From Zeimonas sp050187175 (GTDB lineage Bacteria > Pseudomonadota > Gammaproteobacteria > Burkholderiales > Burkholderiaceae_E), in the NCBI GenBank assembly GCA_050187175.1, contig JBFWXS010000010.1, positions 61,596-125,595 of the forward strand: a DNA stretch of 64,000 nt, in the 5' to 3' direction. This document shows positions 7,474 through 16,151 of the stretch, piece after piece; the stretch's first letter is position 1; every line of letters begins with the position of its first letter. The translations under genes and the position numbers were made by a program. Under the pieces are notes generated by a model. It ran no database searches and was not told the origin of the DNA. It saw only the letters and a program-made list of their open reading frames with translations.

Positions 7474-7992
7474 ATGTCAGATCCCGTCCAGAACTCTCCC
7501 GTCGAAGACTCCTCGGAACCGATCCTGCCGCCGTCCGGCCCGCGCACTCCCGAGGACTGGATCGGCGCCATCGCCATGGGGCTGCTGGCTTTCATCACCT
7601 TCGCCAATGTGCTGGCGCGCTACTTCACCAGCGAGTCCTTCGCGTGGACCGAGGAGATCTCGATCTCGCTGATGGTCATCACCACGATGGTCGCCGCCAG
7701 CGCGGCGGTGGTGCGCGACCGCCACATCCGGATCGAGTTCTTCTCCAGCAAGGGCTCGCCGCAGCGCCGGCGGCGGCTGGCCTATCTGGCCGACGCGATG
7801 AGCGCCCTCGCCTTCCTGTTGATGTTCGGCCTGGGGCTCAGGCTGTTCTGGGATGACTATCGCTACGAGGTGACGTCGCCGGGCATAGGCGTGCCGCAGT
7901 GGTGGTACACGGTGTGGCTGCCCGTGCTGTCGCTGCTGATCGCGATGCGCGCAGTGCAGAACATGATCCGGCGGAGCCGCACGTCATGGTAG
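7474..7992 (+). CDS. dctQ: TRAP transporter small permease subunit
   Basis: A 172-residue inner-membrane protein with four predicted helices after a ~28-residue Pro/Ser-rich cytoplasmic tail. The first helix is AMGLLAFITFANVLARYF. The following WTEEISISLMVI is the conserved DctQ motif, and DRHIRIEFF is also typical. It partners DctM in the Na+-driven TRAP permease. The last codons overlap the dctM start (ATGGTAG), which suggests translational coupling. No strong ribosome binding site precedes it; the ATG at 7474 is the only suitable start before helix 1. Confidence 0.92.
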   Translation: MSDPVQNSPVEDSSEPILPPSGPRTPEDWIGAIAMGLLAFITFANVLARYFTSESFAWTEEISISLMVITTMVAASAAVVRDRHIRIEFFSSKGSPQRRRRLAYLADAMSALAFLLMFGLGLRLFWDDYRYEVTSPGIGVPQWWYTVWLPVLSLLIAMRAVQNMIRRSRTSW

Positions 7993-9269
7993 GCGTGCTG
8001 ATCTTCGTCGTCTGCGCCGGGCTGATGCTGGCCGGCGTGCCGATCGGCGTGGCGATGATGCTGGCCGGCGCGCTGGGCATAGGCGCCGCCGATCTGGGGC
8101 TGCTGTCCATCCCGAACAACTTCTACGCCGGCATCGCCAAGTATCCGCTCCTGGCGCTGCCCATGTTCGTCCTGGTCGGCTCCATCTTCGACCGTTCGGG
8201 TGTGGCGCTGCGTCTGGTCAATTTCGCGCTTGCCATCGTGGGCCGCGGGCCCGGCATGCTGGCGGTGGTGGCGATCGCCGTCGCCATGTTCCTCGGCGGC
8301 ATCTCGGGCTCGGGTCCGGCCAATGCTGCCGCCGTGGGCGGCGTCATGCTGGCCGCGATGGCGCGCGCCGGCTATCCGCCGTCCTACTCGGCCAGCGTCG
8401 TCGGCGCGGCCGCCGCCACCGACATCCTGATCCCGCCGTCGGTGGCCTTCATCGTCTATTCGGTCATGGTGCCGGGCGCATCGGTGCCGGCGCTGTTCGC
8501 CGCCGGCATGATCCCCGGCGTCCTGGCCGGCATCGCGCTGATCATCCCCGCGATCTGGCTGGCGCGCCGGCATGGGTTCGGCGCCAAGGAAGGCAATCTG
8601 AAGCGGCCGCCGTTCTGGAGCGCGCTGCGCGAGGCCACCTGGGGCCTGTTCGCTCCGGTACTGATCCTCGGCGGCATGCGCATGGGCTGGTTCACGCCGA
8701 CCGAAGCCGCGGTGGTGGCGGTGGTCTACGGGCTGTTCGTCGGCATGGTCATCTACCGCTCGATCCGCCCGCGCGATCTGCCGGAGATCTTCATCGAAGC
8801 CGCCGAGATCTCCGGCGTCATCATGATCATCGTGGCGCTGGCCAGCATCTTCGCCTATGCCATCAACACACTGGGCATCGTCGATCCGCTGGCGCGCGTG
8901 ATCCTGGACAGCGGCGTCGGCTCCGCGGGCGCGCTGACGATGGTCGTCCTGGTGCTGCTGGTCGTCGGCATGGTGCTGGACGGTGTCTCGATCTTCCTGA
9001 TCTTCGTGCCCTTGCTGCTGCCGCTGATGCGCGGCTTCGGCTGGGATCCGGTCTGGTTCGGCGTGCTGATGACCTACATGGTGGCCATCGGCCAGTTCAC
9101 GCCGCCGCTGGCCGTGAACCTGATGGTTTCGTGCCGGCTGGCGGGCGTGACCATAGAGCAGACGGTGCCCTGGGTCATCTGGTTCGTCTTCGCCATGCTG
9201 GTCGTGCTGATGGCGCTGATCGCCGTGCCCGAGCTGTCGCTGTGGCTGCCGCGAGTGCTGAACTTCTAG
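7986..9269 (+). CDS. dctM: TRAP transporter large permease subunit
   Basis: A 427-residue polytopic membrane protein, the usual DctM length, forming the solute channel of the TRAP system. It opens MVGVLIFVVCAGLMLAGVPI. It contains the signature GGISGSGPANAAAVGGVML near residue 100 and repeated hydrophobic helices to the end. It starts 7 bases inside dctQ, so the two are coupled. The TAG stop lies in the first unit of a 21-bp imperfect tandem repeat. Together with dctP and dctQ it is a complete operon. Confidence 0.93.
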   Translation: MVGVLIFVVCAGLMLAGVPIGVAMMLAGALGIGAADLGLLSIPNNFYAGIAKYPLLALPMFVLVGSIFDRSGVALRLVNFALAIVGRGPGMLAVVAIAVAMFLGGISGSGPANAAAVGGVMLAAMARAGYPPSYSASVVGAAAATDILIPPSVAFIVYSVMVPGASVPALFAAGMIPGVLAGIALIIPAIWLARRHGFGAKEGNLKRPPFWSALREATWGLFAPVLILGGMRMGWFTPTEAAVVAVVYGLFVGMVIYRSIRPRDLPEIFIEAAEISGVIMIIVALASIFAYAINTLGIVDPLARVILDSGVGSAGALTMVVLVLLVVGMVLDGVSIFLIFVPLLLPLMRGFGWDPVWFGVLMTYMVAIGQFTPPLAVNLMVSCRLAGVTIEQTVPWVIWFVFAMLVVLMALIAVPELSLWLPRVLNF

Positions 9270-9305
9270 GGGTTTCGGCCTCTCTTCTAGAGGTCTCGGC
9301 CTCTT
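9264..9305. repeat. Imperfect 21-bp tandem repeat across the dctM stop codon
   Basis: Bases 9264-9284 and 9285-9305 are the same 21-base unit with a few differences, each containing TTCTAG near the start and CGGCCTCT near the end. The dctM stop TAG at 9267-9269 is copied in the second unit. The second unit runs into TTTTT, so it may also help termination. Confidence 0.8.
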
Positions 9306-9505
9306 TTTGAAGGTGGCCGCACCCTCTGCAGGCCCGTCATTTGCTCCACTCAGCCGGGGCTGGCGCGGCAGCCGTAGCGGCCGCGGCATCACCCCTGCGG
9401 CGCCGCCGCGACGCGCGGCGGAACTCACGGCTGCCTCACAGCCGCGATTTTGACATCGGCGACGGGTTCCCGTTGAATGGACCTTTCGCCTCGGGAGCCT
9501 TGCGA

Positions 9506-9994
9506 ATGACCTTGCGTTCGATCCTCTTCTTCATCGTCTTCGGTGCCCTCGCGCTGTTCACGTTCGTGAACTGGAACGTGGTCAACGCACCGACCACGCT
9601 GTCGCTGCTGTTCTCCGAGGTCTATGCGCCGCCGAGCATCATCATGCTGGGCTTCATCGCCGTCATCACCATCCTGTTCCTGTCGTTCATCGTCTATCTG
9701 CAGATGTCTGGGCTGCTGGAAACCCGCCGCCACAGCAAGGAACTGCAGACGCAGCGCCAGCTCGCCGACCAGGCCGAAGCCTCGCGCTTCACCGAGCTGC
9801 GCGGGGTGGTCGAGTCGGAGATCGCGAAGCTGACGGCGCGCCAGATCGAGCGCGAGTCGGCGCTGCTGGCCCGCATAGACGGACTCGAGCATCAATTGCG
9901 GACAACGATCGAGCAGCAGGCCAATTCAGTCTCCGCGCTGGTCGGCGAGATCGCCGATCAGACCGAGCGTGGCGGCGCACGACGCCAGCCTTGA
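9506..9994 (+). CDS. LapA-domain membrane protein with coiled coil
   Basis: A 162-residue protein with two N-terminal membrane helices (residues ~5-22 and ~42-65) joined by NWNVVNAPTTLSLLFSEV. This is the arrangement of the LapA/YciS family, which is linked to lipopolysaccharide assembly. From residue ~70 a long Glu/Gln/Arg-rich helix (HSKELQTQRQLADQAEASRF onward) predicts a cytoplasmic coiled coil, longer than in LapA itself. The start is the ATG after CGGGAG at 9492-9497; the longer frame upstream has no membrane sense. It stands between the TRAP operon and nrdJ, with no clear partner. Confidence 0.7.
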   Translation: MTLRSILFFIVFGALALFTFVNWNVVNAPTTLSLLFSEVYAPPSIIMLGFIAVITILFLSFIVYLQMSGLLETRRHSKELQTQRQLADQAEASRFTELRGVVESEIAKLTARQIERESALLARIDGLEHQLRTTIEQQANSVSALVGEIADQTERGGARRQP

Positions 9995-10103
9995 CGACGG
10001 CGACAGTGTCGGCGGCACCAGCCCCCACGCAGCCATGGGCGCCGCCTTGACCTGAGGCAAGCCGCGACGCCCGCCGTGCGCCTGCGGCAGGTCTAGAATC
10101 GAT

Positions 10104-10128
10104 GCCGGTGGAGGCGCCGTGCACCGGC
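10104..10128 (+). promoter_or_regulatory. Hairpin in the nrdJ leader
   Basis: GCCGGTG (10104-10110) pairs with CACCGGC (10122-10128). It lies 40 bases before the nrdJ start and just after a TAGAAT box at 10094-10099 that could be a -10 element. I looked for the conserved B12-box of a cobalamin riboswitch and did not find it. Confidence 0.4.
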
Positions 10129-10167
10129 CCCCCTGCCCCGATCCACCGCCGACAGGGCCCACGGCCG

Positions 10168-13086
10168 ATGAAAATCGAAGACTTGCTCAATGCGCTGCCC
10201 GAGCAGCCGGTTTGCGTCGATGTGCTGCGCGAGAAATACGCGCGCGACGGCGAACAGACGGTCCATGAGGTGCGCCGCCGCGTCGCCACCGCGCTGGCCG
10301 GCATCGAGCGCCCCGAAGCGCGCGAGCGCTGGCGCGACGAGTTCCTGTGGGCGATGGAGCAAGGCTTCATTCCGGGCGGCCGCATCAACTCGGCTGCCGG
10401 CACCTCGCTCGACGCGACGCTGATCAACTGCTTCGTGCAGCCCGTCGGCGATGCGATCTCGGATCGCGACGACGACGGCCTGCCGGGCATCTACGTCGCG
10501 CTGCAGGAGGCCGCCGAAACCATGCGCCGCGGCGGCGGCGTGGGCTACGACTTCTCGGCGATCCGGCCGCGCGGCGCGCTGGTCAAGGGCACGCATTCGC
10601 GCGCGTCGGGGCCGCTGTCGTATATGCGCGTCTTCGATCGCTCGTGCGAGACACTCGAATCGGCCGGTGCCCGCCGCGGTGCGCAGATGGCGGTGCTGCG
10701 GGTCGACCATCCCGACATCGAGGAGTTCGTCGACGCCAAGCACGACGGCTCGCTGGCCAATTTCAACATGTCGGTGGCGGTGACGGACGCATTCATGCAG
10801 GCCGTGGACGCCGATGCCGACTTCGAGCTCGTCCACGCAGCGCGACCGTTCGACGACGCCGACGGCGAGCGCCGCGACGACGGCCGCTGGGTATTCCGCC
10901 GCATCCGCGCGCGCGAGCTGTGGGACCGGATCATGCGCTCGACCTACGATCATGCCGAGCCCGGCGTGATCTTCATCGACCGCGTGAACCGCGACAACAA
11001 CCTCGCGTATTGCGAGACGATCAATGCCAGCAATCCCTGCGGCGAGCAGTTCCTGCCGCCGTACGGCTGCTGCGATCTGGGCAGCCTGAACCTCACCCGC
11101 TTCGTCGTCGATCCGTTCGGCGAAGCGCCGAGCTTCGACTTCGAGCGCTTCCGCCGCGTCGTGCCGATCGCGGTGCGCGCGCTCGATAACGTGCTCGATC
11201 TGACGATGTGGCCGCTGCCCGCGCAGCATGACGAAGCGATGGCCAAGCGGCGGATCGGGCTGGGCTTCACGGGCCTGGGCAACGCGCTGACCATGCTCAA
11301 GCTTCGCTACGACAGCCCGGCCGGCCGCGCAATGGCCGCCGAGATCGCGCGCGTCATGCGCGACTGCGCGTACGAAGCCTCGGTCGATCTGGCCGCCGAG
11401 CGCGGCGCGTTTCCGCTGTTCGATGCCGCCCGGTACCTGGCCGAGCCGCACGCCGCGTCGCGCCTGCCGCAGCCGCTGCAGGCGCGCATCGCCAGCCAGG
11501 GCATCCGCAATTCGCATCTGCTGTCCATCGCGCCCACTGGCACGATCTCGATCGCATTCGCCGGCAATGCGTCCGGCGGCATCGAGCCGGCGTTCTCGTG
11601 GACCTACACGCGGCGCAAGCGGATGGCCGACGGCAGCCGGCAGGACTACGAGGTCGAGGATTTCGCGCATCGGCTGTGGCGGCATCTGGGCGGCGAGGTC
11701 GCGCAGCTGCCCGACTTCTTCGTCAGCGCGATGCAGATCGACGCGCTCGATCACATGCGGATGAGCGCGGCCGTGCAGCCGTTCATAGACTCCGCGATCA
11801 GCAAGACGGTCAACGTCGCCGAAGACTATCCGTACGACGACTTCCGCTCGCTGTACATGGAAGCGTGGCGCGCCGGCCTGAAGGGCATCACGACCTATCG
11901 GCCGAACTCGGTGATCGGTTCGGTGCTCAGCGTGACGCCGCAGCCCGACGCACAGCAGCCGCAGGATCTGCGCGACGATCCCGACCGGCGCCTGCGGCTC
12001 GAGCAGGTGCCGCAGCCGGCGCTGTCGTCGCTGCGCTGGCCCGGCCGGCCCAAGCTGCCGGCGGGCAACATGGCCTATGCCTACATGGTCGAGTCGACCG
12101 ACAAGCGCAATTCGTTCTGCATCTTCATCGGCCAGACCGATGAGGACGGCGATGATGATCGCGATCACGGCGATCGCCAAGGCATCGGCGGCAGGCAGGA
12201 TCTGCCGCGACCGCGCGCCGTGCCCTTCGAGACCTGGGTGAACGGCAACGAGCAGCCGCGCGGCATAGGCGCGATCGCCAAGACGCTGTCCATGGACATG
12301 CGCTCGAACGATCGCGGCTGGCTCAAGCTGAAGCTCGATGCGCTCGAACGAACGCGCGATGAGCAGCCGATCCAGCTGCCGCTGCCACCGCATGGCGAAC
12401 TGCGCTGGCTGCCCGGCGTCGTGGCCGCGTTCGCGGCGATCGTGCGGCTGCGCTGCGACGAGCTCGGCGTGTTCGACGAGGCCGCCGGCGCGCCGACGCC
12501 GATGCTGGACGCGATGATGTTCCGCAAGGAACCCAAGTCCGGTCCGCTGGGCACCATGTCATGGACCACCGACATCGCCAACCCCGCGACCGGCGACGAC
12601 TTCGTGCTGGGCCTGAAGGAACTGCAGCTGCCGGACGGCACGCGCCGCCCCTATTCGATCTGGCTGTCCGGCGACTATCCGCGCGTGCTCGACGGCCTGT
12701 GCAAGCTGCTGTCGCTGGACATGCAGGTGATCGACGTCAACTGGATCGGCATGAAGCTGCACAAGCTGCTGAGCTTCGGCGAGCCGAACGGCTCGTTCTG
12801 GGCTCAAGTGCCGGGCGAGGCGCGGCAGCAGGTCTGGCCGAGCACGGTGGCTTACGTCGCCGCGCTGATCCTGCACCGCTTCAAGATGCTGGGCCTGCTC
12901 GACGACGCGGGCCGCGCCATAGGCGGGGCCGGTGCGCTGGCGCTGCCCGCTGCGCCCACTGAAGCGCAGACGCATGGCGCGCCGATCGCCGGACGTCCGT
13001 GCCCGGCCTGCGGTGCGCACGCCTACATCCGGCGTGATGGATGCCTGTTCTGCACCGCCTGCGGCCATCAGGGAGAGTGCGGCTGA
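10168..13086 (+). CDS. nrdJ: Adenosylcobalamin-dependent (class II) ribonucleotide reductase
   Basis: A 972-residue cytosolic enzyme that makes deoxyribonucleoside diphosphates with a B12-generated radical and needs no oxygen. The catalytic barrel includes NCFVQPVGD (redox Cys), NASNPCGEQFLPPYGCCD (active-site Cys in NPCGEQ) and SIAPTGTISIAFAG. From ~residue 630 there are two TSCPD-type regulatory modules (YMVESTDKRNSFCIFIG, with VPFETWVNGNEQPRGIGAIA; and KELQLPDGTRRPYSIWLSGD). A short acidic insert (DEDGDDDRDHGD) lies within the first. It ends in a CPAC...CTAC zinc ribbon. The start is the ATG at 10168, with only a weak ribosome site. It lets the cell synthesise DNA at low oxygen. The two-component pair follows on the same strand. 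Confidence 0.95.
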   Translation: MKIEDLLNALPEQPVCVDVLREKYARDGEQTVHEVRRRVATALAGIERPEARERWRDEFLWAMEQGFIPGGRINSAAGTSLDATLINCFVQPVGDAISDRDDDGLPGIYVALQEAAETMRRGGGVGYDFSAIRPRGALVKGTHSRASGPLSYMRVFDRSCETLESAGARRGAQMAVLRVDHPDIEEFVDAKHDGSLANFNMSVAVTDAFMQAVDADADFELVHAARPFDDADGERRDDGRWVFRRIRARELWDRIMRSTYDHAEPGVIFIDRVNRDNNLAYCETINASNPCGEQFLPPYGCCDLGSLNLTRFVVDPFGEAPSFDFERFRRVVPIAVRALDNVLDLTMWPLPAQHDEAMAKRRIGLGFTGLGNALTMLKLRYDSPAGRAMAAEIARVMRDCAYEASVDLAAERGAFPLFDAARYLAEPHAASRLPQPLQARIASQGIRNSHLLSIAPTGTISIAFAGNASGGIEPAFSWTYTRRKRMADGSRQDYEVEDFAHRLWRHLGGEVAQLPDFFVSAMQIDALDHMRMSAAVQPFIDSAISKTVNVAEDYPYDDFRSLYMEAWRAGLKGITTYRPNSVIGSVLSVTPQPDAQQPQDLRDDPDRRLRLEQVPQPALSSLRWPGRPKLPAGNMAYAYMVESTDKRNSFCIFIGQTDEDGDDDRDHGDRQGIGGRQDLPRPRAVPFETWVNGNEQPRGIGAIAKTLSMDMRSNDRGWLKLKLDALERTRDEQPIQLPLPPHGELRWLPGVVAAFAAIVRLRCDELGVFDEAAGAPTPMLDAMMFRKEPKSGPLGTMSWTTDIANPATGDDFVLGLKELQLPDGTRRPYSIWLSGDYPRVLDGLCKLLSLDMQVIDVNWIGMKLHKLLSFGEPNGSFWAQVPGEARQQVWPSTVAYVAALILHRFKMLGLLDDAGRAIGGAGALALPAAPTEAQTHGAPIAGRPCPACGAHAYIRRDGCLFCTACGHQGECG

Positions 13087-13113
13087 GTCTCTTCCGGCGC
13101 ATCGACGCTGCTA

Positions 13114-13119
13114 TACAAT
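13114..13119 (+). promoter_or_regulatory. Candidate -10 element of the two-component operon
   Basis: TACAAT within GCTATACAATCG, 22 bases before the response-regulator ATG. No clear -35 and no Shine-Dalgarno sequence follow, so the leader would be only about 16 bases long. Confidence 0.45.
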
Positions 13120-13141
13120 CGATCGATTTGACGATCCACGC

Positions 13142-13912
13142 ATGGCAGAGCGAATCCTCGTAGTCGATGACGATGCAGACATCCGCGAACTGCTCGACAG
13201 CTACCTGAGCAACTACGGCTTCGAGATTCGCGGGGTGGCCGACGGCCGCGCGATGCGCAGCGAACTGGCGGCTTGGCCCGCCGACCTCATCCTGCTCGAT
13301 CTGGGACTGCCCGGCGAGGACGGCCTGACGCTGGCGCGCGAGCTGCGCGGCAGCAGCCGCGCCGGCATCATCATCGTCACCGGCCGCGGCCAGCCGGTCG
13401 ACCGCGTCGTCGGCCTCGAGCTGGGCGCCGACGATTACGTCGCCAAGCCCTTCGATCTGCGCGAGCTGCTGGCGCGCATCCGCAGCGTACTGCGGCGGAT
13501 CAAGCCGGAACGCGACAACGGCGAGCCGCGCGCCGAGACGGCATCCGCCGCGCCGGCTGCCCCGGCGGCAACGCCGGCGCCGGAACGCTACAGCTTCGAC
13601 GGCTGGCGGCTCGACGTCGGCGCCCGCTCGCTGCACCGGCCCACCGGCGAGCCGGTGGCGCTGACCAGCGGCGAGTTCCAGCTGCTGATGATCTTCGTGC
13701 AGCAGCCGAACCAGGTCCTGTCGCGCGACCGGCTGATGGAGTTGATCCACGGCCGCGAGTCCGGCCCCTTCGACCGCGCGATCGACGTGCAGGTCGGACG
13801 ACTGCGGCGCAAGATCGAAACCGACCCCGCAGAGCCGGCGCTGATCAAGTCGGTGCGCGGCCTCGGCTATCTGTTCACGCCGCGCGTGCTGCGGCTGCGC
13901 GACGAAGCGTGA
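13142..13912 (+). CDS. OmpR-family response regulator
   Basis: A 256-residue DNA-binding regulator. The receiver domain (1-120) has the acidic pair DDD near residue 9, the phospho-acceptor Asp in LILLDLGLPGEDG (~residue 53) and Lys in YVAKPFD. An Ala/Pro linker of ~35 residues leads to the winged helix, with LTSGEFQLLMIFVQQPNQVL and the terminal VRGLGYLFTPRVL. It is the likely partner of the hybrid kinase 17 bases downstream. No ribosome binding site is visible. The regulon is unknown; neighbours nrdJ and the Fnr-type gene make a redox or respiratory role a reasonable guess only. Confidence 0.9.
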   Translation: MAERILVVDDDADIRELLDSYLSNYGFEIRGVADGRAMRSELAAWPADLILLDLGLPGEDGLTLARELRGSSRAGIIIVTGRGQPVDRVVGLELGADDYVAKPFDLRELLARIRSVLRRIKPERDNGEPRAETASAAPAAPAATPAPERYSFDGWRLDVGARSLHRPTGEPVALTSGEFQLLMIFVQQPNQVLSRDRLMELIHGRESGPFDRAIDVQVGRLRRKIETDPAEPALIKSVRGLGYLFTPRVLRLRDEA

Positions 13913-13929
13913 AGCCAACGGAGACGACG

Positions 13930-16098
13930 ATGCCCGCNNNNNNNNNNNNNNNNNNNNNNNNNNNNNNNNNNNNNNNNNNNNNNNNNNNNNNNNNNNNNNN
14001 NNNNNNNNNNNNNNNNNNNNNNNNNNNNNNNNNNNNNGCCGGGGCCGGGGCCGGGGCCGCCGGCGCCGCCTCGCCGCGCATCTTCGAGCAGATCTTCAAC
14101 GCCGCCGCGGATGCGCTGATCCTCGTCGACGGCCGCGGCCGCGTCAGCCTCGCGAACCGGCAGGCCGAGCTGCTGTTCGGCCTGTCGTCCGAGCGCCTGA
14201 CCGGCCTGGCGCTGGAAGAGCTGATGCCTGAGCGCTTCCGGCAGTCGCATCGCCGCCACCGCTCGCTGTACGCATCGCGGCCCGAGACCCGCCCGATGGG
14301 CATGAATCTCGCGCTATGGGCGCGGCGCAGTGACGGCTACGAGTTTCCGGTGGAGATCAGCCTCAGTCCCATGGTGGTGGACGGCGAGACGCTGGTCTGC
14401 GCCAATATTCGCGACGTCAGCGAACTGCGCCGTGCCCAGGCGCTGCTCAGCCGCGCGCGGCAGTCGGAGGCAGTCGCCGACTTCGGCCGCTTCGCGCTGG
14501 CAGGGCACGAGCTGTCGCACATCCAGCAGGAGGCCTGCCGCCGGCTGGTGGAGCAGCTGCATGCCGATTGCGCGCTGGTGGCGCAGCGCAACCGTTCCGG
14601 CACCGCGCTGGCCATAGGCGCCAGCGTCGATTGGCACGCCGACGAGCTGGAGGCGGTGCTGCCGCGGCTGACCACGCACTGGCAGGAACTGGCGGCACAA
14701 CCGCGCGAACCCTCGCGAGTCATCGACGACCTGCGCTCGGTGGACGCCGAAAGCGCTGCCGGCGTGCTGGCAGCCGCCTTCGACAGCCTGCTGCTGTGCG
14801 CGATTCCCGGCGAGGACGAGCCGGCCGGGCTGCTGGTGGCCGGCTCGCGCCGCGAGCGCAGCTTCACGCATGACGACACCACCTTCCTGCAGGCTCTGGC
14901 CAATACCATAGGCGCGGCGCTGCAGCGCGAACGCGCCGAGGAGCGGCTGTTCCAGGCGCAGCGGCTGGAGGCGCTCGGCCAGCTGACCGGCGGCGTCGCG
15001 CACGATTTCAACAATCTGTTGACCGTCGTCTCCGGCAACCTGCAGATGCTCGAGGAGCGCCTCGGCGACGACGCGTCGGCGAGCAAGCTGGTGAAGGCCG
15101 CGATGCGCGCGACCGGGCGCGGCGCCGATCTGACGCGCAAGCTGCTGGCCTTCTCGCGCCGGCAGACGCTGCAGCCGCGTGCGATCGACGTCCCGCAGCT
15201 GCTGGTGTCGCTGGCCGAGATCCTGCGCCGCACCCTGGGCGCGCACATCGACGTGAAGACCGAGATCGGCGACCAGTTGCCGCCGGCGCAGGCCGACGCC
15301 GGCATGCTCGACACGGCGCTGCTGAACCTGGCAGTGAATTCACGCGATGCGATGCCGGACGGCGGCGAGCTGGTGCTGGGCGCAAGCTGCTGCGAGCTGG
15401 CCGATGAAGCGCAGGCGCGCGAGCTGGACCTGCAGCCGGGCCGCTATCTGCGGATCACCGTTCGCGACAGCGGCCATGGCATGAACCCCGAAGTGCTGGC
15501 ACGCGCCTTCGAGCCCTTCTTCACGACCAAGGACAGCGGCAAGGGCAGCGGCCTGGGACTGAGCCTCGTCTACGGCTTCGCGAAGCAGTCGGGCGGCAAC
15601 ACGCAAGTACACAGCTCGCCCGGACACGGCACGACGATCGACCTGTATCTGCCGGCCAGCGACGCCGGCCCGGCGGCCGACACCGGGGTGCCGCGCTTCG
15701 ACTACCACGGCGGCGACGAGACGATTCTGGTGGTGGAGGACGACGAACCGGTGCGCGACGTGGCGCGCGCCTTCCTGAAGCGCCTCGGCTATCGCGTGTT
15801 CGAGGCGGCCGACGCAGCCAGCGCGCTGCAGGTGCTGCAGCAGACGCCCGGCATCGACCTGATGTTCTCAGACGTGATCCTGCGCGGCGGCATGAACGGC
15901 GCGGCGCTGGCGCGCGAGGCCTTGCGGCGCCATCCCGGCCTGCGCGTCGTATTCACGTCCGGCTATGCGCCGCATCTGCTGCCGTCGCGCGACGAGTTCG
16001 GCAAGGACGTGGAACTGCTGACCAAGCCGTATCGCGTCGACCAGCTGGCAGCCGTGTTGCGGCGTGCCTTCGACCGGCCTCCGCCGGACGGACGCTAG
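13930..16098 (+). CDS. Hybrid sensor histidine kinase (PAS-GAF-HisKA-HATPase-REC), interrupted by a gap
   Basis: About 722 residues if the 100-N gap (13938-14037) keeps frame, which is not proven. After the gap, Ala/Gly repeats (GCCGGG units) lead to a PAS domain (IFNAAADALILVDGRGRVSL, ~residues 50-165). A GAF-like module, a phospho-acceptor helix LGQLTGGVAHDFNNLLTVVS with the H-box His, an ATPase domain (DSGHGMNPEVLARAFEPFF and GKGSGLGLSLVYGF), and a C-terminal receiver (ILVVEDDEPVRD, Asp in LMFSDVILRGG, Lys in LTKPYR) follow. There is no membrane segment, so it senses a cytosolic signal. ATG follows GGAGA closely. It forms an operon with the regulator upstream. Confidence 0.88.
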   Translation: MPXXXXXXXXXXXXXXXXXXXXXXXXXXXXXXXXXXAGAGAGAAGAASPRIFEQIFNAAADALILVDGRGRVSLANRQAELLFGLSSERLTGLALEELMPERFRQSHRRHRSLYASRPETRPMGMNLALWARRSDGYEFPVEISLSPMVVDGETLVCANIRDVSELRRAQALLSRARQSEAVADFGRFALAGHELSHIQQEACRRLVEQLHADCALVAQRNRSGTALAIGASVDWHADELEAVLPRLTTHWQELAAQPREPSRVIDDLRSVDAESAAGVLAAAFDSLLLCAIPGEDEPAGLLVAGSRRERSFTHDDTTFLQALANTIGAALQRERAEERLFQAQRLEALGQLTGGVAHDFNNLLTVVSGNLQMLEERLGDDASASKLVKAAMRATGRGADLTRKLLAFSRRQTLQPRAIDVPQLLVSLAEILRRTLGAHIDVKTEIGDQLPPAQADAGMLDTALLNLAVNSRDAMPDGGELVLGASCCELADEAQARELDLQPGRYLRITVRDSGHGMNPEVLARAFEPFFTTKDSGKGSGLGLSLVYGFAKQSGGNTQVHSSPGHGTTIDLYLPASDAGPAADTGVPRFDYHGGDETILVVEDDEPVRDVARAFLKRLGYRVFEAADAASALQVLQQTPGIDLMFSDVILRGGMNGAALAREALRRHPGLRVVFTSGYAPHLLPSRDEFGKDVELLTKPYRVDQLAAVLRRAFDRPPPDGR
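13938..14037. other. 100-N assembly gap in the kinase gene
   Basis: The sequence after the gap begins with GCCGGG repeated, so a simple repeat coding for Ala-Gly probably stopped the assembly. The true length is unknown. Confidence 0.9.
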
Positions 16099-16122
16099 CG
16101 GGGCGAGCGCTAGCGGGGCTGG
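16093..16122. repeat. 15-bp tandem duplication across the kinase stop codon
   Basis: CGCTAGCGGGGC plus three bases occurs at 16093-16107 and again at 16108-16122. The TAG stop of the kinase (16096-16098) is duplicated. A short GGGGC/GCCCC stem follows at 16121-16137 between the two convergent genes. Confidence 0.75.
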
Positions 16123-16151
16123 GGCGCCGGAGGCCCCGCGGCCGCCCGGCG

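Noticed and set aside
7863..9428. Open frame of 521 codons antisense to dctM
   Set aside because: The translation is Asp/His/Gln-rich with no fold; dctM on the other strand is certain.
9995..10167. Cobalamin riboswitch before nrdJ
   Set aside because: No B12 box or the expected multi-helix layout; the leader is short and has only a simple hairpin.
10093..12393. Long open frame (766 codons) antisense to nrdJ
   Set aside because: GC-rich third positions of nrdJ create open antisense frames; the translation has no domain, no ribosome site and an Arg/Ala/His-rich composition typical of shadows.
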